Below are positions 8,468-17,895 of a stretch of 64,000 nt of DNA, piece by piece. The stretch spans positions 62,001 to 126,000 of the forward strand of contig NZ_NCSM01000022.1 in NCBI RefSeq assembly GCF_002224125.1, given 5' to 3'. Below the pieces are notes generated by a model. It saw nothing but the letters and a program-made list of their open reading frames with translations. It did not search any database and was not told where the DNA came from. The DNA is from Streptomyces sp. NBS 14/10. Its GTDB lineage: Bacteria; Actinomycetota; Actinomycetes; Streptomycetales; Streptomycetaceae. Numbering within the stretch: the first letter of the stretch is position 1; each line of letters begins with the position of its first letter. A program made the position numbers and the translations under genes.

Positions 8468-9160
8468 ATGCACGTCTCGAGGCTCCGTGCCGTAACCAGC
8501 GCCGCCGTCCTGACCGTACTGTTCGTGGTCCTGCTGGTCCTGGTCGTGGCCCGCTGGGGTCCGCTGGAGGACGCCGACGGGGACATCGCCGAAGCCCTGC
8601 ACCGGACGGCGGTGACGCACCACGGCTGGACCGAGGCCAACAAGGTGCTGACCGACTGGGTCTGGGACCCCTGGACGATGCGTATCGGGTTGGCGCTGCT
8701 CGCCGGGTGGCTGCTGGGGCGCAAGGAGCGGCTGCTCGCGCTGTGGGTCGTGGCCGTCTCCGCCGTGGGGACCGCGCTCCAGCAGGGCGTCAAGGCGGCG
8801 GTCGGCCGGGAGCGCCCGGAATGGCGGAACCCGGTGGACTCGGCGCACTATGCGGCCTTCCCGTCCGGGCACGCGCTCACCACCACCGTCGCGTTCGGGC
8901 TGCTGCTGTGGGTGATGGCGCTGTGCGGGGCGCGGCGGGTGTGGCTGAGGGCCGCGGCGCTGGTGGCCGCGGTGTCCGTGGCCGGCGTGGGGTTCACCCG
9001 CGTGTATCTGGGGGTGCACTGGCCCTCCGACGTACTGGGCGGCTGGCTGCTGGGCGCCGCCTTGGTCTGCGCCGCGGCGGCCGTGTACCCGTACTCCCGA
9101 CGGGTCCCGCCGGGCCGTCAGGACGAGCCGGTGGGGGAATCGCCCGATACGCCCCGGTGA
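8468..9160 (+). CDS. PAP2 superfamily phosphatase
   Basis: A 230-residue integral membrane phosphatase with about six hydrophobic segments. The three-part PAP2 signature is intact: KAAVGRERP, then FPSGHALTT, then TRVYLGVHWPSDVLGG, providing the Arg, Ser-Gly-His and catalytic His residues. Such enzymes dephosphorylate undecaprenyl pyrophosphate, phosphatidate or related lipids at the outer face of the membrane. Start taken as ATG 8468, just before the hydrophobic N-terminus; no strong ribosome binding site is present. A second PAP2 domain occurs at 39.6 kb. Confidence 0.9.
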   Translation: MHVSRLRAVTSAAVLTVLFVVLLVLVVARWGPLEDADGDIAEALHRTAVTHHGWTEANKVLTDWVWDPWTMRIGLALLAGWLLGRKERLLALWVVAVSAVGTALQQGVKAAVGRERPEWRNPVDSAHYAAFPSGHALTTTVAFGLLLWVMALCGARRVWLRAAALVAAVSVAGVGFTRVYLGVHWPSDVLGGWLLGAALVCAAAAVYPYSRRVPPGRQDEPVGESPDTPR

Positions 9161-9186
9161 GGGGGCTCGCCTGGAACGATGAGGGC

Positions 9187-9897
9187 ATGACGATCAAGGG
9201 TGCGCTCTTCGACTTCTCCGGGACCCTCTTCCGTATCGAGCCGGCCGAGTCCTGGCTGCGGGCCGTGCTCGACGCAACGGGCGCGACCATCCCGGAGGAG
9301 GAGATTCCGCGGTACGCGCGGCAGCTGGAGGACGCGGGGGCCCTGCCGGGCGGCGCCCCGCCCCAGGCCGTACCGCCTCACCTGACCGAGCTGTGGGGCG
9401 TACGGGACCGCCGCGCCGAGGACCACCGCGCCGCCTTCACCGGGCTGGCCCGCGAGGTACCGCTGCCCCGCCCGGAGCTGTACGACGCGCTGTACGACCG
9501 CCATATGGAGCCGGCCGCCTGGCGGCCGTACCGCGACACGGCCGAGGTGCTTGCCGAGCTGCGGCGGCGCGGGGTGCGGATCGCGGTGGTCAGCAACATC
9601 GGCTGGGATCTGCGGCCGGTGTTCCGGGCGCACGGTCTTGACGAGTTCGTGGACGCCTATGTGCTGTCGTACGAGCACGGCATCCAGAAGCCGGACCCCC
9701 GGCTGTTCCGGGTGGCGTGCGACGCGCTCGTGCTGGCCCCGGCCGACACCGTGATGGTGGGAGACGACCGGCGGGCGGACGGAGGAGCGGCGCGGCTGGG
9801 GTGCCGGGTGCACTTGGTGGACCATCTGCCGGTGGATCAGCGGCCCGACGGGCTGCGGCCGGTGCTGGATCTCGCGGGCGGCGCCGAGACGGCCTGA
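9187..9897 (+). CDS. HAD family hydrolase with altered motif I
   Basis: A 236-residue HAD phosphatase-like protein. Motif I reads DFSGTL near residue 9, motif II is VVSN, motif III lysine is in GIQKPDPRLF, motif IV is VGDD. The second Asp of the usual DxDxT motif I, the general acid/base, is Ser here while the nucleophilic Asp is kept. This could mean reduced or different chemistry. It follows the PAP2 gene by 26 bp on the same strand, so co-transcription is possible. Substrate unknown. Confidence 0.87.
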   Translation: MTIKGALFDFSGTLFRIEPAESWLRAVLDATGATIPEEEIPRYARQLEDAGALPGGAPPQAVPPHLTELWGVRDRRAEDHRAAFTGLAREVPLPRPELYDALYDRHMEPAAWRPYRDTAEVLAELRRRGVRIAVVSNIGWDLRPVFRAHGLDEFVDAYVLSYEHGIQKPDPRLFRVACDALVLAPADTVMVGDDRRADGGAARLGCRVHLVDHLPVDQRPDGLRPVLDLAGGAETA

Positions 9898-9944
9898 CAT
9901 CCCCGCGAATTTCCCCACAACGACCCGTCATAGACGCGGCAAAA

Positions 9945-9987
9945 CCGTCGATTTCGGGCGATCCCCCGCGTCGCCCGAAATCGACGG
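9945..9987. repeat. Perfect 16 bp inverted repeat (terminator or operator)
   Basis: Arms CCGTCGATTTCGGGCG (9945-9960) and its exact complement (9972-9987) flank an 11-base loop. It lies between the HAD stop at 9897 and the TetR start at 10078. As RNA it would form a very stable hairpin but no U-run follows. It may terminate the PAP2-HAD unit, or be the binding site for the downstream TetR protein. Confidence 0.7.
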
Positions 9988-10077
9988 AGTATCTGGGTCG
10001 CCCAGGGCACGATGGCGGACAACCCGAGACCTCACTGAGTATATTGGCCAAGAGCCAGTCAACGCAGGAGTTACAGC

Positions 10078-10788
10078 ATGTCCCCCCGCAGCGCTTCGGT
10101 CAATGAGGAGTTGCGCCGTCGGTCCCAGGAGCGACTGCTCCAGGCGACGGTCGAGTTGGTCGGCGAGCGCGGCTACGAGGCGACGACGCTCGCCGATATC
10201 GCCGACCGGGCGGGGGCCGCGCGCGGCCTCGTCTCCTACTACTTCCCCGGCAAGCGCCAGTTGCTGCAGACGGCCGTGCACCGGCTGATGCATCTGGAGC
10301 TGGCCAAGGGGCTCGAGCGCGAGCCGCTGCCGGAAGGCGAGGAAGCGGGCCGGGAGTGGCTGGCGCGGGCGATCGACGCGATCCTGGGGCTGGCCGTGGA
10401 GCGTCCGCGGCTGATGCGGACGCATATGGCGGGCATCCTGACGGCCGAGGGGTTCATCAAGTGCGCCGAGCAGCAGCGGCTGGCCGCGCTGCTCCGCGAG
10501 ACGATGGTCCGGTACGGATCGTCGGAACCGGACGCCGACTATGTGCTCTTACGCGCGCAGCTGATGGGCGCGGTGGTCGCGGTGCTGCTGCCGGGGGCCC
10601 CGGTGCCGGTCGAGCGGCTGCGGGCCGAGCTCTTCAACCGCTACAAGCTGGACTGGGAGTTGGGCGTACCGCCGGGCGCGCGGGCGGGCGATGAAACAAG
10701 CACCGAAACAGACAGCGGAACAGACGGCGAAACAGGTGGTGCCGCCCCGGACGGCGGGAAGCCGTCCGGGGCGGACGGTCAGCGGTAG
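10078..10788 (+). CDS. TetR/AcrR family transcriptional regulator
   Basis: A 236-residue regulator. The N-terminal helix-turn-helix is typical: LLQATVELVGERGYEATTLADIADRAGAARGLVSYYFPGKRQLL (roughly residues 18-62). The C-terminal ligand domain is followed by about 35 residues of Gly/Thr/Asp/Glu low complexity. GGAG lies about ten bases before the ATG. Its stop overlaps the 3' end of the convergent LVIVD gene by 10 bp. No obvious divergent target; the palindrome upstream may be its own operator. Confidence 0.9.
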   Translation: MSPRSASVNEELRRRSQERLLQATVELVGERGYEATTLADIADRAGAARGLVSYYFPGKRQLLQTAVHRLMHLELAKGLEREPLPEGEEAGREWLARAIDAILGLAVERPRLMRTHMAGILTAEGFIKCAEQQRLAALLRETMVRYGSSEPDADYVLLRAQLMGAVVAVLLPGAPVPVERLRAELFNRYKLDWELGVPPGARAGDETSTETDSGTDGETGGAAPDGGKPSGADGQR

Positions 10789-12278
10789 TCGGGCTGCGTC
10801 TGTACGTTCAGCTCGCTCAGCCGCACCGACCGGGCGCCGTCGGTGCGCCGGTCGTCGATCTTCAGGACGTCGAAGCCCTTGGCGATGTCGTTCGAGTAGA
10901 TGTAGCCGTTGTAGTAGTAGGCGGACCAGGAGCCCCCGCCCACCAGCGTGTCGGCGGAGATGGGACCGCGCTCGAAGTAGCCGATCTCCTTCGGGTTCTT
11001 GGAGTCGGTGAACTCCCAGATGGACACGCCGCCCTGGTACCACGCCTGGACCATGATGTCGCGGCCCTTGACCGGGATCAGCGAGCCGTTGTGGGCGACG
11101 CAGTTCTCGGTGTTCGCCTGGTAGCGCGGGATCTTGTAGTAGTTCCGGAAGACCAGCTTGCGCTGGTCTCCCTTGCCGACGATGTCGTAGATGCCGTCGG
11201 CGCCGTGGTCGGGACCGACCTCGGCGTTGCAGGTCGCGGCCCCGCCGCCGCCGAGCTCGTCGGTGAACACGACCTTGTTGCCGCGCTCGTTGAAGGTCGC
11301 GGAGTGCCAGAAGGCGAAGTTGACGTTGTCCTCGACCCGGTCGATGACGCGCGGCTTGGCGGGGTCGGCGATGTCCAGCAGGACGCCGTCACCCATGCAG
11401 GCGCCCGCCGCCAGCTTGAGCTTGGGGAAGCTGGTGATGTCGTGGCAGCCGGTCGTCTTGGACACGCCCGGGTTGGTGGGCGCGCCCGGGTTGCCGCCGT
11501 CCGGGAAGAGCACCGGGAAGTCGACGACCGCCGACTTCTCGGGCGCGCGGCGCGGCACCTTGATGACGGAGATGCCGTCGTGCGGCGGCTGGCAGTCCGG
11601 GAAGGTGGCGTCCGGGGAGTACGAGGAGACGTAGATGTAGACGTTGTCCCGCTCGGGTACCAGGGTGTGGGTGTGCGAGCCGCAGGAGGTCTCGATGGCG
11701 GCGACGTACTTGGGCTCGGTCTTGTCGCTGATGTCGAAGACCTTCATGCCCTCCCAGGACGACTTCTCCGTGGCGGGCTGCGTGGTGCTGTTGCAGGAGT
11801 TGTCGCTGCGCGAGGAGTCCGTGGAGAGGAAGAGCAGGTTCCCGGAGACGCTGATGTCGTTCTGCGAGCCCGGGCACAGCACCTGGCTGACGGTCTTCGG
11901 CTGCTTCGGGTTGCTGATGTCGTAGATGACGAAGCCGTCGTAGTTGCCCGCGAAGGCGTACTTGCCCTGGAAGGCCAGGTCCGAATTGGTGCCTTTGAGG
12001 GCCTGCTTGGGGATGTTCGTCAGGTGGCTGACGTTGTCGCTGTGGACGATCTCGTCCACACCGGGTATCTCGCCATCCTTGATGGCCGCCTTGACCTCAT
12101 CGGCCTGCCCCTTGGACACCCGTTCACTCTTCGGAGTGGCTCCGGGGTCGGGCGTCGCGGCCGCCGGGCTCGCGGCGAACAGCGAGGCGAGCAGACCGAA
12201 GGCGGCTACGGCGGTGCCGAGGTGCCGGGGGCGCATCGAGGGTCTATGGCGCGTCTGGAGTCTCTGCCACGGCTTCAA
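10779..12278 (-). CDS. LVIVD repeat-containing secreted protein
   Basis: A 499-residue exported beta-propeller-like protein. A signal peptide (about residues 16-45, hydrophobic VAAFGLLASLFA ending AAA) precedes several LVIVD-type repeats such as YDISNPKQPKTV, VFDISDKTEPKYV and LLDIADPAKPRVI. Many Cys and His residues suggest disulfides or metal sites outside the cell. TTG 12278 is chosen because GGGAGG sits six bases upstream; a later ATG would shorten the protein by about 15 residues. It is divergent from the DUF305 lipoprotein gene, a pairing I recall from other actinomycetes, so a shared envelope role is plausible. Function unproven. Confidence 0.85.
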   Translation of the reverse strand: MKPWQRLQTRHRPSMRPRHLGTAVAAFGLLASLFAASPAAATPDPGATPKSERVSKGQADEVKAAIKDGEIPGVDEIVHSDNVSHLTNIPKQALKGTNSDLAFQGKYAFAGNYDGFVIYDISNPKQPKTVSQVLCPGSQNDISVSGNLLFLSTDSSRSDNSCNSTTQPATEKSSWEGMKVFDISDKTEPKYVAAIETSCGSHTHTLVPERDNVYIYVSSYSPDATFPDCQPPHDGISVIKVPRRAPEKSAVVDFPVLFPDGGNPGAPTNPGVSKTTGCHDITSFPKLKLAAGACMGDGVLLDIADPAKPRVIDRVEDNVNFAFWHSATFNERGNKVVFTDELGGGGAATCNAEVGPDHGADGIYDIVGKGDQRKLVFRNYYKIPRYQANTENCVAHNGSLIPVKGRDIMVQAWYQGGVSIWEFTDSKNPKEIGYFERGPISADTLVGGGSWSAYYYNGYIYSNDIAKGFDVLKIDDRRTDGARSVRLSELNVQTQPDYR

Positions 12279-12463
12279 CTGCGTCCTCCCTTTCTTCCCG
12301 TTCAGGATCGAACGATGTGCAGACGTGGGCCGTGGGCAGTATCGCTCGATCCATGTACACCTCAACAGTCGGCAATGAATATGTAACGAAGATTCGTTGC
12401 ATGGATCAGCCACTTACGTGCTAATACGGTCAGCACAGCTCGTAAAAGTCTCTGGAGGTCACG

Positions 12464-13195
12464 GTGTTGATCCGGCGTACGACCACGACCGCCCGTGCCG
12501 CACGCGCCGCCTCGCTCGCGGTCACGGCGGTGGCCGCGGCCCTGGCGCTGGCCCTCACCGGCTGCGAGGCCGACGGCGGCGACAAGGCCGGCGACAAGGC
12601 CAAGGACTCCGGGCCCTCGGTGATCGCGCCCGGCAAGCCCGGGGAGGCGGCCAAGAAACTGACGGCCGAAGAGGCGGCGAAGGCGAAGGACGACGACTCC
12701 CCCAACGCGGCCGATTTCAGCTACGTACGCATGATGATCCAGCACCACCGGCAGGCCCTGGTGATGACCGCCCTGGCCCCCGACCGGGCGAAGTCGTCGA
12801 AGGTCAAACGGCTCGCCGAGCGCATCTCCGCCGGGCAGAAGCCGGAGATCGAGGCGATGAAGGGCTGGCTGCAGACGAACGGCGGCACCGACGGCGGCAC
12901 TGGCAGCGGTACTGACGGCGGTACGGAAGGCGGCACGGCGGGCCACGAGGGCGGGCACGACCACGGCTCCATGCCCGGTATGGCCACCCAGAAGCAGCTG
13001 GATCAGCTGCGCGCCGCCAGCGGAGCCGAGTTCGACAAGCTCTTCCTCAAGCTGATGATCACCCATCACTCCGGCGCGATCTCCATGGCCACGGACGTGC
13101 TGGCGAAGGGCAACAACGTGAAGGTGGAGGAGATGGCGGACGACGTCATCGCGCAGCAGAGCGCCGAGATCCGGCGGATGCAGCAGCTCGGATAG
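12464..13195 (+). CDS. DUF305 domain-containing lipoprotein
   Basis: A 243-residue predicted lipoprotein: an Arg-rich N-terminus, a hydrophobic core, and the lipobox LTGC at about residue 33. Two ferritin-like DUF305 halves follow, each with a paired-His motif: MMIQHHRQAL and LMITHHSGAI. Between them is a Gly/Thr/Asp repeat of about 20 residues and a GHEGGHDHGSMPGM segment rich in His and Met, a composition often seen in copper-handling proteins. The GTG start has GGAGG about six bases upstream. Metal binding is inferred. Confidence 0.9.
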   Translation: MLIRRTTTTARAARAASLAVTAVAAALALALTGCEADGGDKAGDKAKDSGPSVIAPGKPGEAAKKLTAEEAAKAKDDDSPNAADFSYVRMMIQHHRQALVMTALAPDRAKSSKVKRLAERISAGQKPEIEAMKGWLQTNGGTDGGTGSGTDGGTEGGTAGHEGGHDHGSMPGMATQKQLDQLRAASGAEFDKLFLKLMITHHSGAISMATDVLAKGNNVKVEEMADDVIAQQSAEIRRMQQLG

Positions 13196-13225
13196 CGCGC
13201 ATCGCGCGAAGCACGGACAGCTCAC

Positions 13226-13253
13226 GGCGGGCGCACGGCTCCGGGCGCCCGCC
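13226..13253. terminator. Hairpin terminator after DUF305 gene
   Basis: GGCGGGCGC (13226-13234) pairs perfectly with GCGCCCGCC (13245-13253) across a 10-base loop, 30 bp after the DUF305 stop. A second 7 bp perfect inverted repeat, GTCCGGC/GCCGGAC, follows at 13305-13324. No T-run, as is usual in Streptomyces. Confidence 0.55.
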
Positions 13254-13376
13254 TCCGGTCCGGAACGTCAGCTTCCGGCCCCGGCCGTCACCCGGGAGCC
13301 TGTTGTCCGGCGCGTAAGCCGGACCTTAGCCCCATCGGGTGCGATGCTGGAGACATCCTGCGGAAGGAGCTCCGCC

Positions 13377-14723
<1,347 letters not shown>

Positions 14724-14870
14724 GCCCGCCCCATTCCAGAACACCCGCCACCCCAGAACACACAGCCGCAACGCCGGTGAAATCAACAGACTGTTCAAGG
14801 CTTCTATCGTCGCGCCCAGTTGTCGTGCTACCCACTCCCCAGCATTCCCGTAGCCGCAAAAGGAGCCGCC

Positions 14871-16277
14871 ATGAAGCCCGCACGCCACCCCGTGGACGAG
14901 GTCCCGCCGCCCGGACAGCTCGCGGCCTTCGGTCTGCAGCATGTGCTCGCGATGTACGCGGGCGCGGTCGCCGTGCCGCTGATCGTCGGCGGCGCCATGA
15001 AGCTGCCGCCCGCGGATCTGGCGTACCTCATCAACGCGGATCTGCTGCTGTGCGGGATAGCGACCGTGCTGCAGTGCGTGGGGCTTTGGCGGTTCGGCGT
15101 ACGGCTGCCGATCATGCAGGGCTGTACCTTCGCGGCGGTCACCCCGATGGTGCTGATCGGCACCGGGGGCGGCGGGCTGCCGGCGATCTACGGTTCGGTG
15201 CTCGTCTCGGGCCTCGCGATGATCCTGCTCGCACCGGTCTTCGGGCGGCTGCTGCGCTTCTTCCCGCCGTTGGTGACCGGCACGGTGATCCTGGTCATCG
15301 GCCTGTCGCTGCTGCCGGTGGCGGGCAACTGGGCGGCGGGCGGCCAGGGTTCGGCGGACTTCGGGGCGCCGAAGAACCTGGGGCTTGCCGCCGGGGTGCT
15401 GATCACCGTGCTGGCCGTACAGCGCTTCGCGCCCGGCTTTCTGGGCCGGGTCGCGGTGCTGGTCGGCATCGCGGCCGGGACGGCGGCGGCCGTGCCGCTC
15501 GGCTTCACCGACTTCTCGGGGGTGGGCGACTCCGACTGGGTCGGTGTCTCCACGCCCTTCCACTTCGGCGCCCCGACCTTCGAGGCGGCCGCTGTGGCGT
15601 CGATGCTGGTGGTCGCCGTGGTGTCCATGACCGAGACGACCGGGGACTTCATCGCGGTGGGCGAGATGACCGGCCGTGAGGTCGATGCCCGGCGGCTCGC
15701 GGACGGGCTGCGCGCGGACGGTGCGGCCACCCTGCTGGGCGGGGTCTTCAACACCTTTCCGTACACGGCCTTCGCCCAGAACGTCGGCCTGGTGGGGATG
15801 ACGCGGGTGCACAGCCGGTGGGTGGTGGCCGCGGCGGGCGGGATTCTGGTGCTGCTGGGGCTGGAGCCCAAGCTGGGCGCGCTGGTCGCGGCGGTCCCGG
15901 CGCCGGTGCTTGGCGGGGCCGGTCTGGTGATGTTCGGGACGGTCGCGGCGAGCGGGCTGCGGACGCTGGCCGGGGTGGACTTCCGGGACAACCACAACCT
16001 CACGGTGGTCGCGGTGTCGGTCGCCGTCGGGCTGCTGCCGGTGGGCGTGCCGGGGGTCTACGAGCAGTTCCCGCACTGGTTCCAGACGATCATGACCAGC
16101 GGGATCAGCGCGGGCTGCCTCACCGCCATCGCGCTCAACCTGCTGTTCAACCATCTGCCGACCGGATCCGGTCAGGCGGCGTCAGCGCCGGTCGTCCGCC
16201 AAGCCACCGGGGACCAGGCCCTGCCGGTCGGCGGCGAGCAGGACGCTGTCGAGCAGTCCGGGGAACAGCGCGTCTAG
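14871..16277 (+). CDS. NCS2 family nucleobase:cation symporter (uracil/xanthine permease)
   Basis: A 468-residue permease with 12-14 hydrophobic segments. Family landmarks: FGLQHVLAMYAG at the N-terminus, the TETTGDFIAVGEMTGR motif with the substrate-binding Glu, and the FAQNVGLVGMTRVHSR signature. This points to xanthine or urate transport rather than uracil, though specificity is not fixed by sequence reading. ATG 14871 follows AAAAGGAG. I see no purine riboswitch upstream. Its last 96 bases overlap the convergent ArsR gene, so the C-terminal tail after the last membrane segment is antisense to that gene. Confidence 0.92.
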   Translation: MKPARHPVDEVPPPGQLAAFGLQHVLAMYAGAVAVPLIVGGAMKLPPADLAYLINADLLLCGIATVLQCVGLWRFGVRLPIMQGCTFAAVTPMVLIGTGGGGLPAIYGSVLVSGLAMILLAPVFGRLLRFFPPLVTGTVILVIGLSLLPVAGNWAAGGQGSADFGAPKNLGLAAGVLITVLAVQRFAPGFLGRVAVLVGIAAGTAAAVPLGFTDFSGVGDSDWVGVSTPFHFGAPTFEAAAVASMLVVAVVSMTETTGDFIAVGEMTGREVDARRLADGLRADGAATLLGGVFNTFPYTAFAQNVGLVGMTRVHSRWVVAAAGGILVLLGLEPKLGALVAAVPAPVLGGAGLVMFGTVAASGLRTLAGVDFRDNHNLTVVAVSVAVGLLPVGVPGVYEQFPHWFQTIMTSGISAGCLTAIALNLLFNHLPTGSGQAASAPVVRQATGDQALPVGGEQDAVEQSGEQRV

Positions 16278-16565
16278 GTCGTCGCGGCGCAGCGCGTTCA
16301 TCTTGGCGGTGCCCCGGTAGATCTGGTTGATCACCCCGCACTCCCGCAGCACCCGGAAGTGGTGGGTGGTGGTGGACTTGCTCACCGGCAGCTCGATATC
16401 GGAACAGGCCAGCTCGCGGGCCTCCCCCGCCAGGGTCCGCACCACCCGCAGCCGCATGGGGTCGGACAGCGCGTGCAGCACGTCTTCGAGGCGGATGGCG
16501 TCGCGTACGGGGTGCTCCAGCGCACGGCTGGTCGACGGTGGCGGGGCGGGGGTCTGCGGCTGCAC
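16182..16565 (-). CDS. ArsR family winged-helix transcriptional regulator
   Basis: A 127-residue regulator. The core reads ALSDPMRLRVVRTLAG, then a winged helix with recognition segment SKSTTTHHFRVLRECGVI, typical of ArsR/SmtB proteins. The classic metal-binding CxC in the recognition helix is absent (one Cys, in ELACSD), so it may sense something other than a metal. GTG 16565 has GAGGAG about seven bases upstream. It is divergent from the OYE-type oxidoreductase gene, with a palindrome between them, so it most likely represses that gene and itself. Confidence 0.9.
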   Translation of the reverse strand: MQPQTPAPPPSTSRALEHPVRDAIRLEDVLHALSDPMRLRVVRTLAGEARELACSDIELPVSKSTTTHHFRVLRECGVINQIYRGTAKMNALRRDDLDALFPGLLDSVLLAADRQGLVPGGLADDRR

Positions 16566-16616
16566 GGCTGCTCCTCGGTGCCTCGTACCTCGTGACGAGA
16601 TCCCATTGTACGAGAC

Positions 16617-16650
16617 CCCTCGTAGTTTGACGTTTGGCGTACTACGAGGG
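16617..16650. promoter_or_regulatory. Operator palindrome in the ArsR/OYE divergent region
   Basis: CCCTCGTAG (16617-16625) and its exact complement CTACGAGGG (16642-16650) are separated by 16 bases. Variants of the half-site recur nearby: CTCGTAC at 16582, GTACGAG at 16608 and CGTACGAG at 16655. Clustered CTCGTA/TACGAG half-sites between divergent regulator and enzyme genes fit an ArsR operator array. Confidence 0.65.
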
Positions 16651-16697
16651 TTATCGTACGAGGGATCCACTGGCGAAGACCTGAGACGGAGCCTGCC

Positions 16698-17795
16698 GTG
16701 AGCGCGCTGTTCGAGCCCTACACCCTGCGGTCGCTGACCATTCCCAACCGGATCTGGATGTCCCCCATGTGCCAGTACTCCGCCGAGGTCAGCGGCCCGG
16801 ACGCGGGTGTGGCGGGCGACTGGCACTTCTCGCACTACACCTCGCGGGCCGTCGGCGGCACCGGCCTGATCCTGGTCGAGGCCACCGCCGTCAGCCCCAA
16901 GGGCCGGATCAGCCCCGCCGACCTGGGCCTGTGGAACGACACCCAGACCGAGGCGTTCCGCCGGATCACCGCGTTCCTCAAGGAGCGCGGCACCACGCCG
17001 GGCATCCAGCTGGCGCACGCAGGACGCAAGGCGTCGACCGACCGGCCGTGGCTGGGCGGCGGGCCCGTGGCCGAGGACGGGGGCGGCTGGCAGCCGCTCG
17101 GGCCCAGCCCGCTGCCGTTCGACGAGGGCCACCCGGTGCCCGAGGAGCTGACGGTCGAGCAGATCCAGGAGATCGTGGGCCAGTTCGCCGAGGCGGCGCG
17201 GCGCGCGCTGGCCGCCGGGTTCGAGGTCGCCGAGATCCATGGCGCGCACGGCTATCTGATCGGCGAGTTCCTTTCGCCGTACAGCAACCGCCGCACCGAC
17301 GAGTACGGCGGGTCCTTCGAGAACCGGACGCGCTTCGCGCTCGAGGTCTTGGACGCCGTACGCGCGGTGTGGCCGGAGGAGCTGCCGCTGTTCTTCCGGA
17401 TCTCGGCGACCGACTGGCTGACCGAGGACGACTCCGACGAACGCCAGGGCTGGACCGCCGATGACACCGTGCGGTTCGCGCGGGAGCTCACCGCCCATGG
17501 AGTGGACCTGCTGGACGTGTCCACCGGCGGAAACGCGGCGCGGGTGCGGATCCCGACCGGCCCGGGCTACCAGGTGCCGTTCGCCGCCCGCGTCCGGGCG
17601 GAGACCGGGCTTCCGGTCGCCGCGGTCGGCATGATCACCGAGCCGGCGCAGGCCGAGAAGATCGTCGCGGGCGGCGAGGCGGACGCCGTGCTGCTCGGCC
17701 GCGAGCTGCTGCGCGACCCGTACTGGGCGCGGCACGCGGCGCGTGATCTCGGCGCGGTCGCCACGGTCCCGCCGCAGTACGGCCGGGCCGTCTGA
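16698..17795 (+). CDS. NADH:flavin oxidoreductase, old yellow enzyme family (YqjM-like)
   Basis: A 365-residue FMN-dependent ene-reductase with TIM-barrel fold. It has the N-terminal LFEPYTLRSLTIPNRI block, a Cys in MSPMCQYSA matching the redox-tuning Cys of the YqjM (thermophilic-like) subclass, the active-site pair in EIHGAHGYL, and SPYSNRRTDEYGGSFENR. The C-terminal FMN phosphate loop is near AVGMI and LLGRELLRDPY. It is expected to reduce activated C=C bonds using NADPH. It is controlled, by inference, by the divergent ArsR regulator through the palindromes upstream. Confidence 0.94.
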   Translation: MSALFEPYTLRSLTIPNRIWMSPMCQYSAEVSGPDAGVAGDWHFSHYTSRAVGGTGLILVEATAVSPKGRISPADLGLWNDTQTEAFRRITAFLKERGTTPGIQLAHAGRKASTDRPWLGGGPVAEDGGGWQPLGPSPLPFDEGHPVPEELTVEQIQEIVGQFAEAARRALAAGFEVAEIHGAHGYLIGEFLSPYSNRRTDEYGGSFENRTRFALEVLDAVRAVWPEELPLFFRISATDWLTEDDSDERQGWTADDTVRFARELTAHGVDLLDVSTGGNAARVRIPTGPGYQVPFAARVRAETGLPVAAVGMITEPAQAEKIVAGGEADAVLLGRELLRDPYWARHAARDLGAVATVPPQYGRAV

Positions 17796-17895
17796 GCTGG
17801 GGGGACGTGAGGGAGCGGGCCGTTGTCAGTGGTGGGGTGCAGACTCTGAGGTGCTGGCTCTGTGATGCCGGACACATCGCAAGGAGTGATGCGCC

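Noticed and set aside
11091..12386. 431-codon plus-strand frame opposite the LVIVD gene
   Set aside because: Antisense shadow; the minus-strand product has a signal peptide and clear repeats.
14724..14870. Purine riboswitch before the NCS2 permease
   Set aside because: No conserved three-way-junction pattern is visible; only a repeated CCAGAACAC and a normal ribosome binding site.
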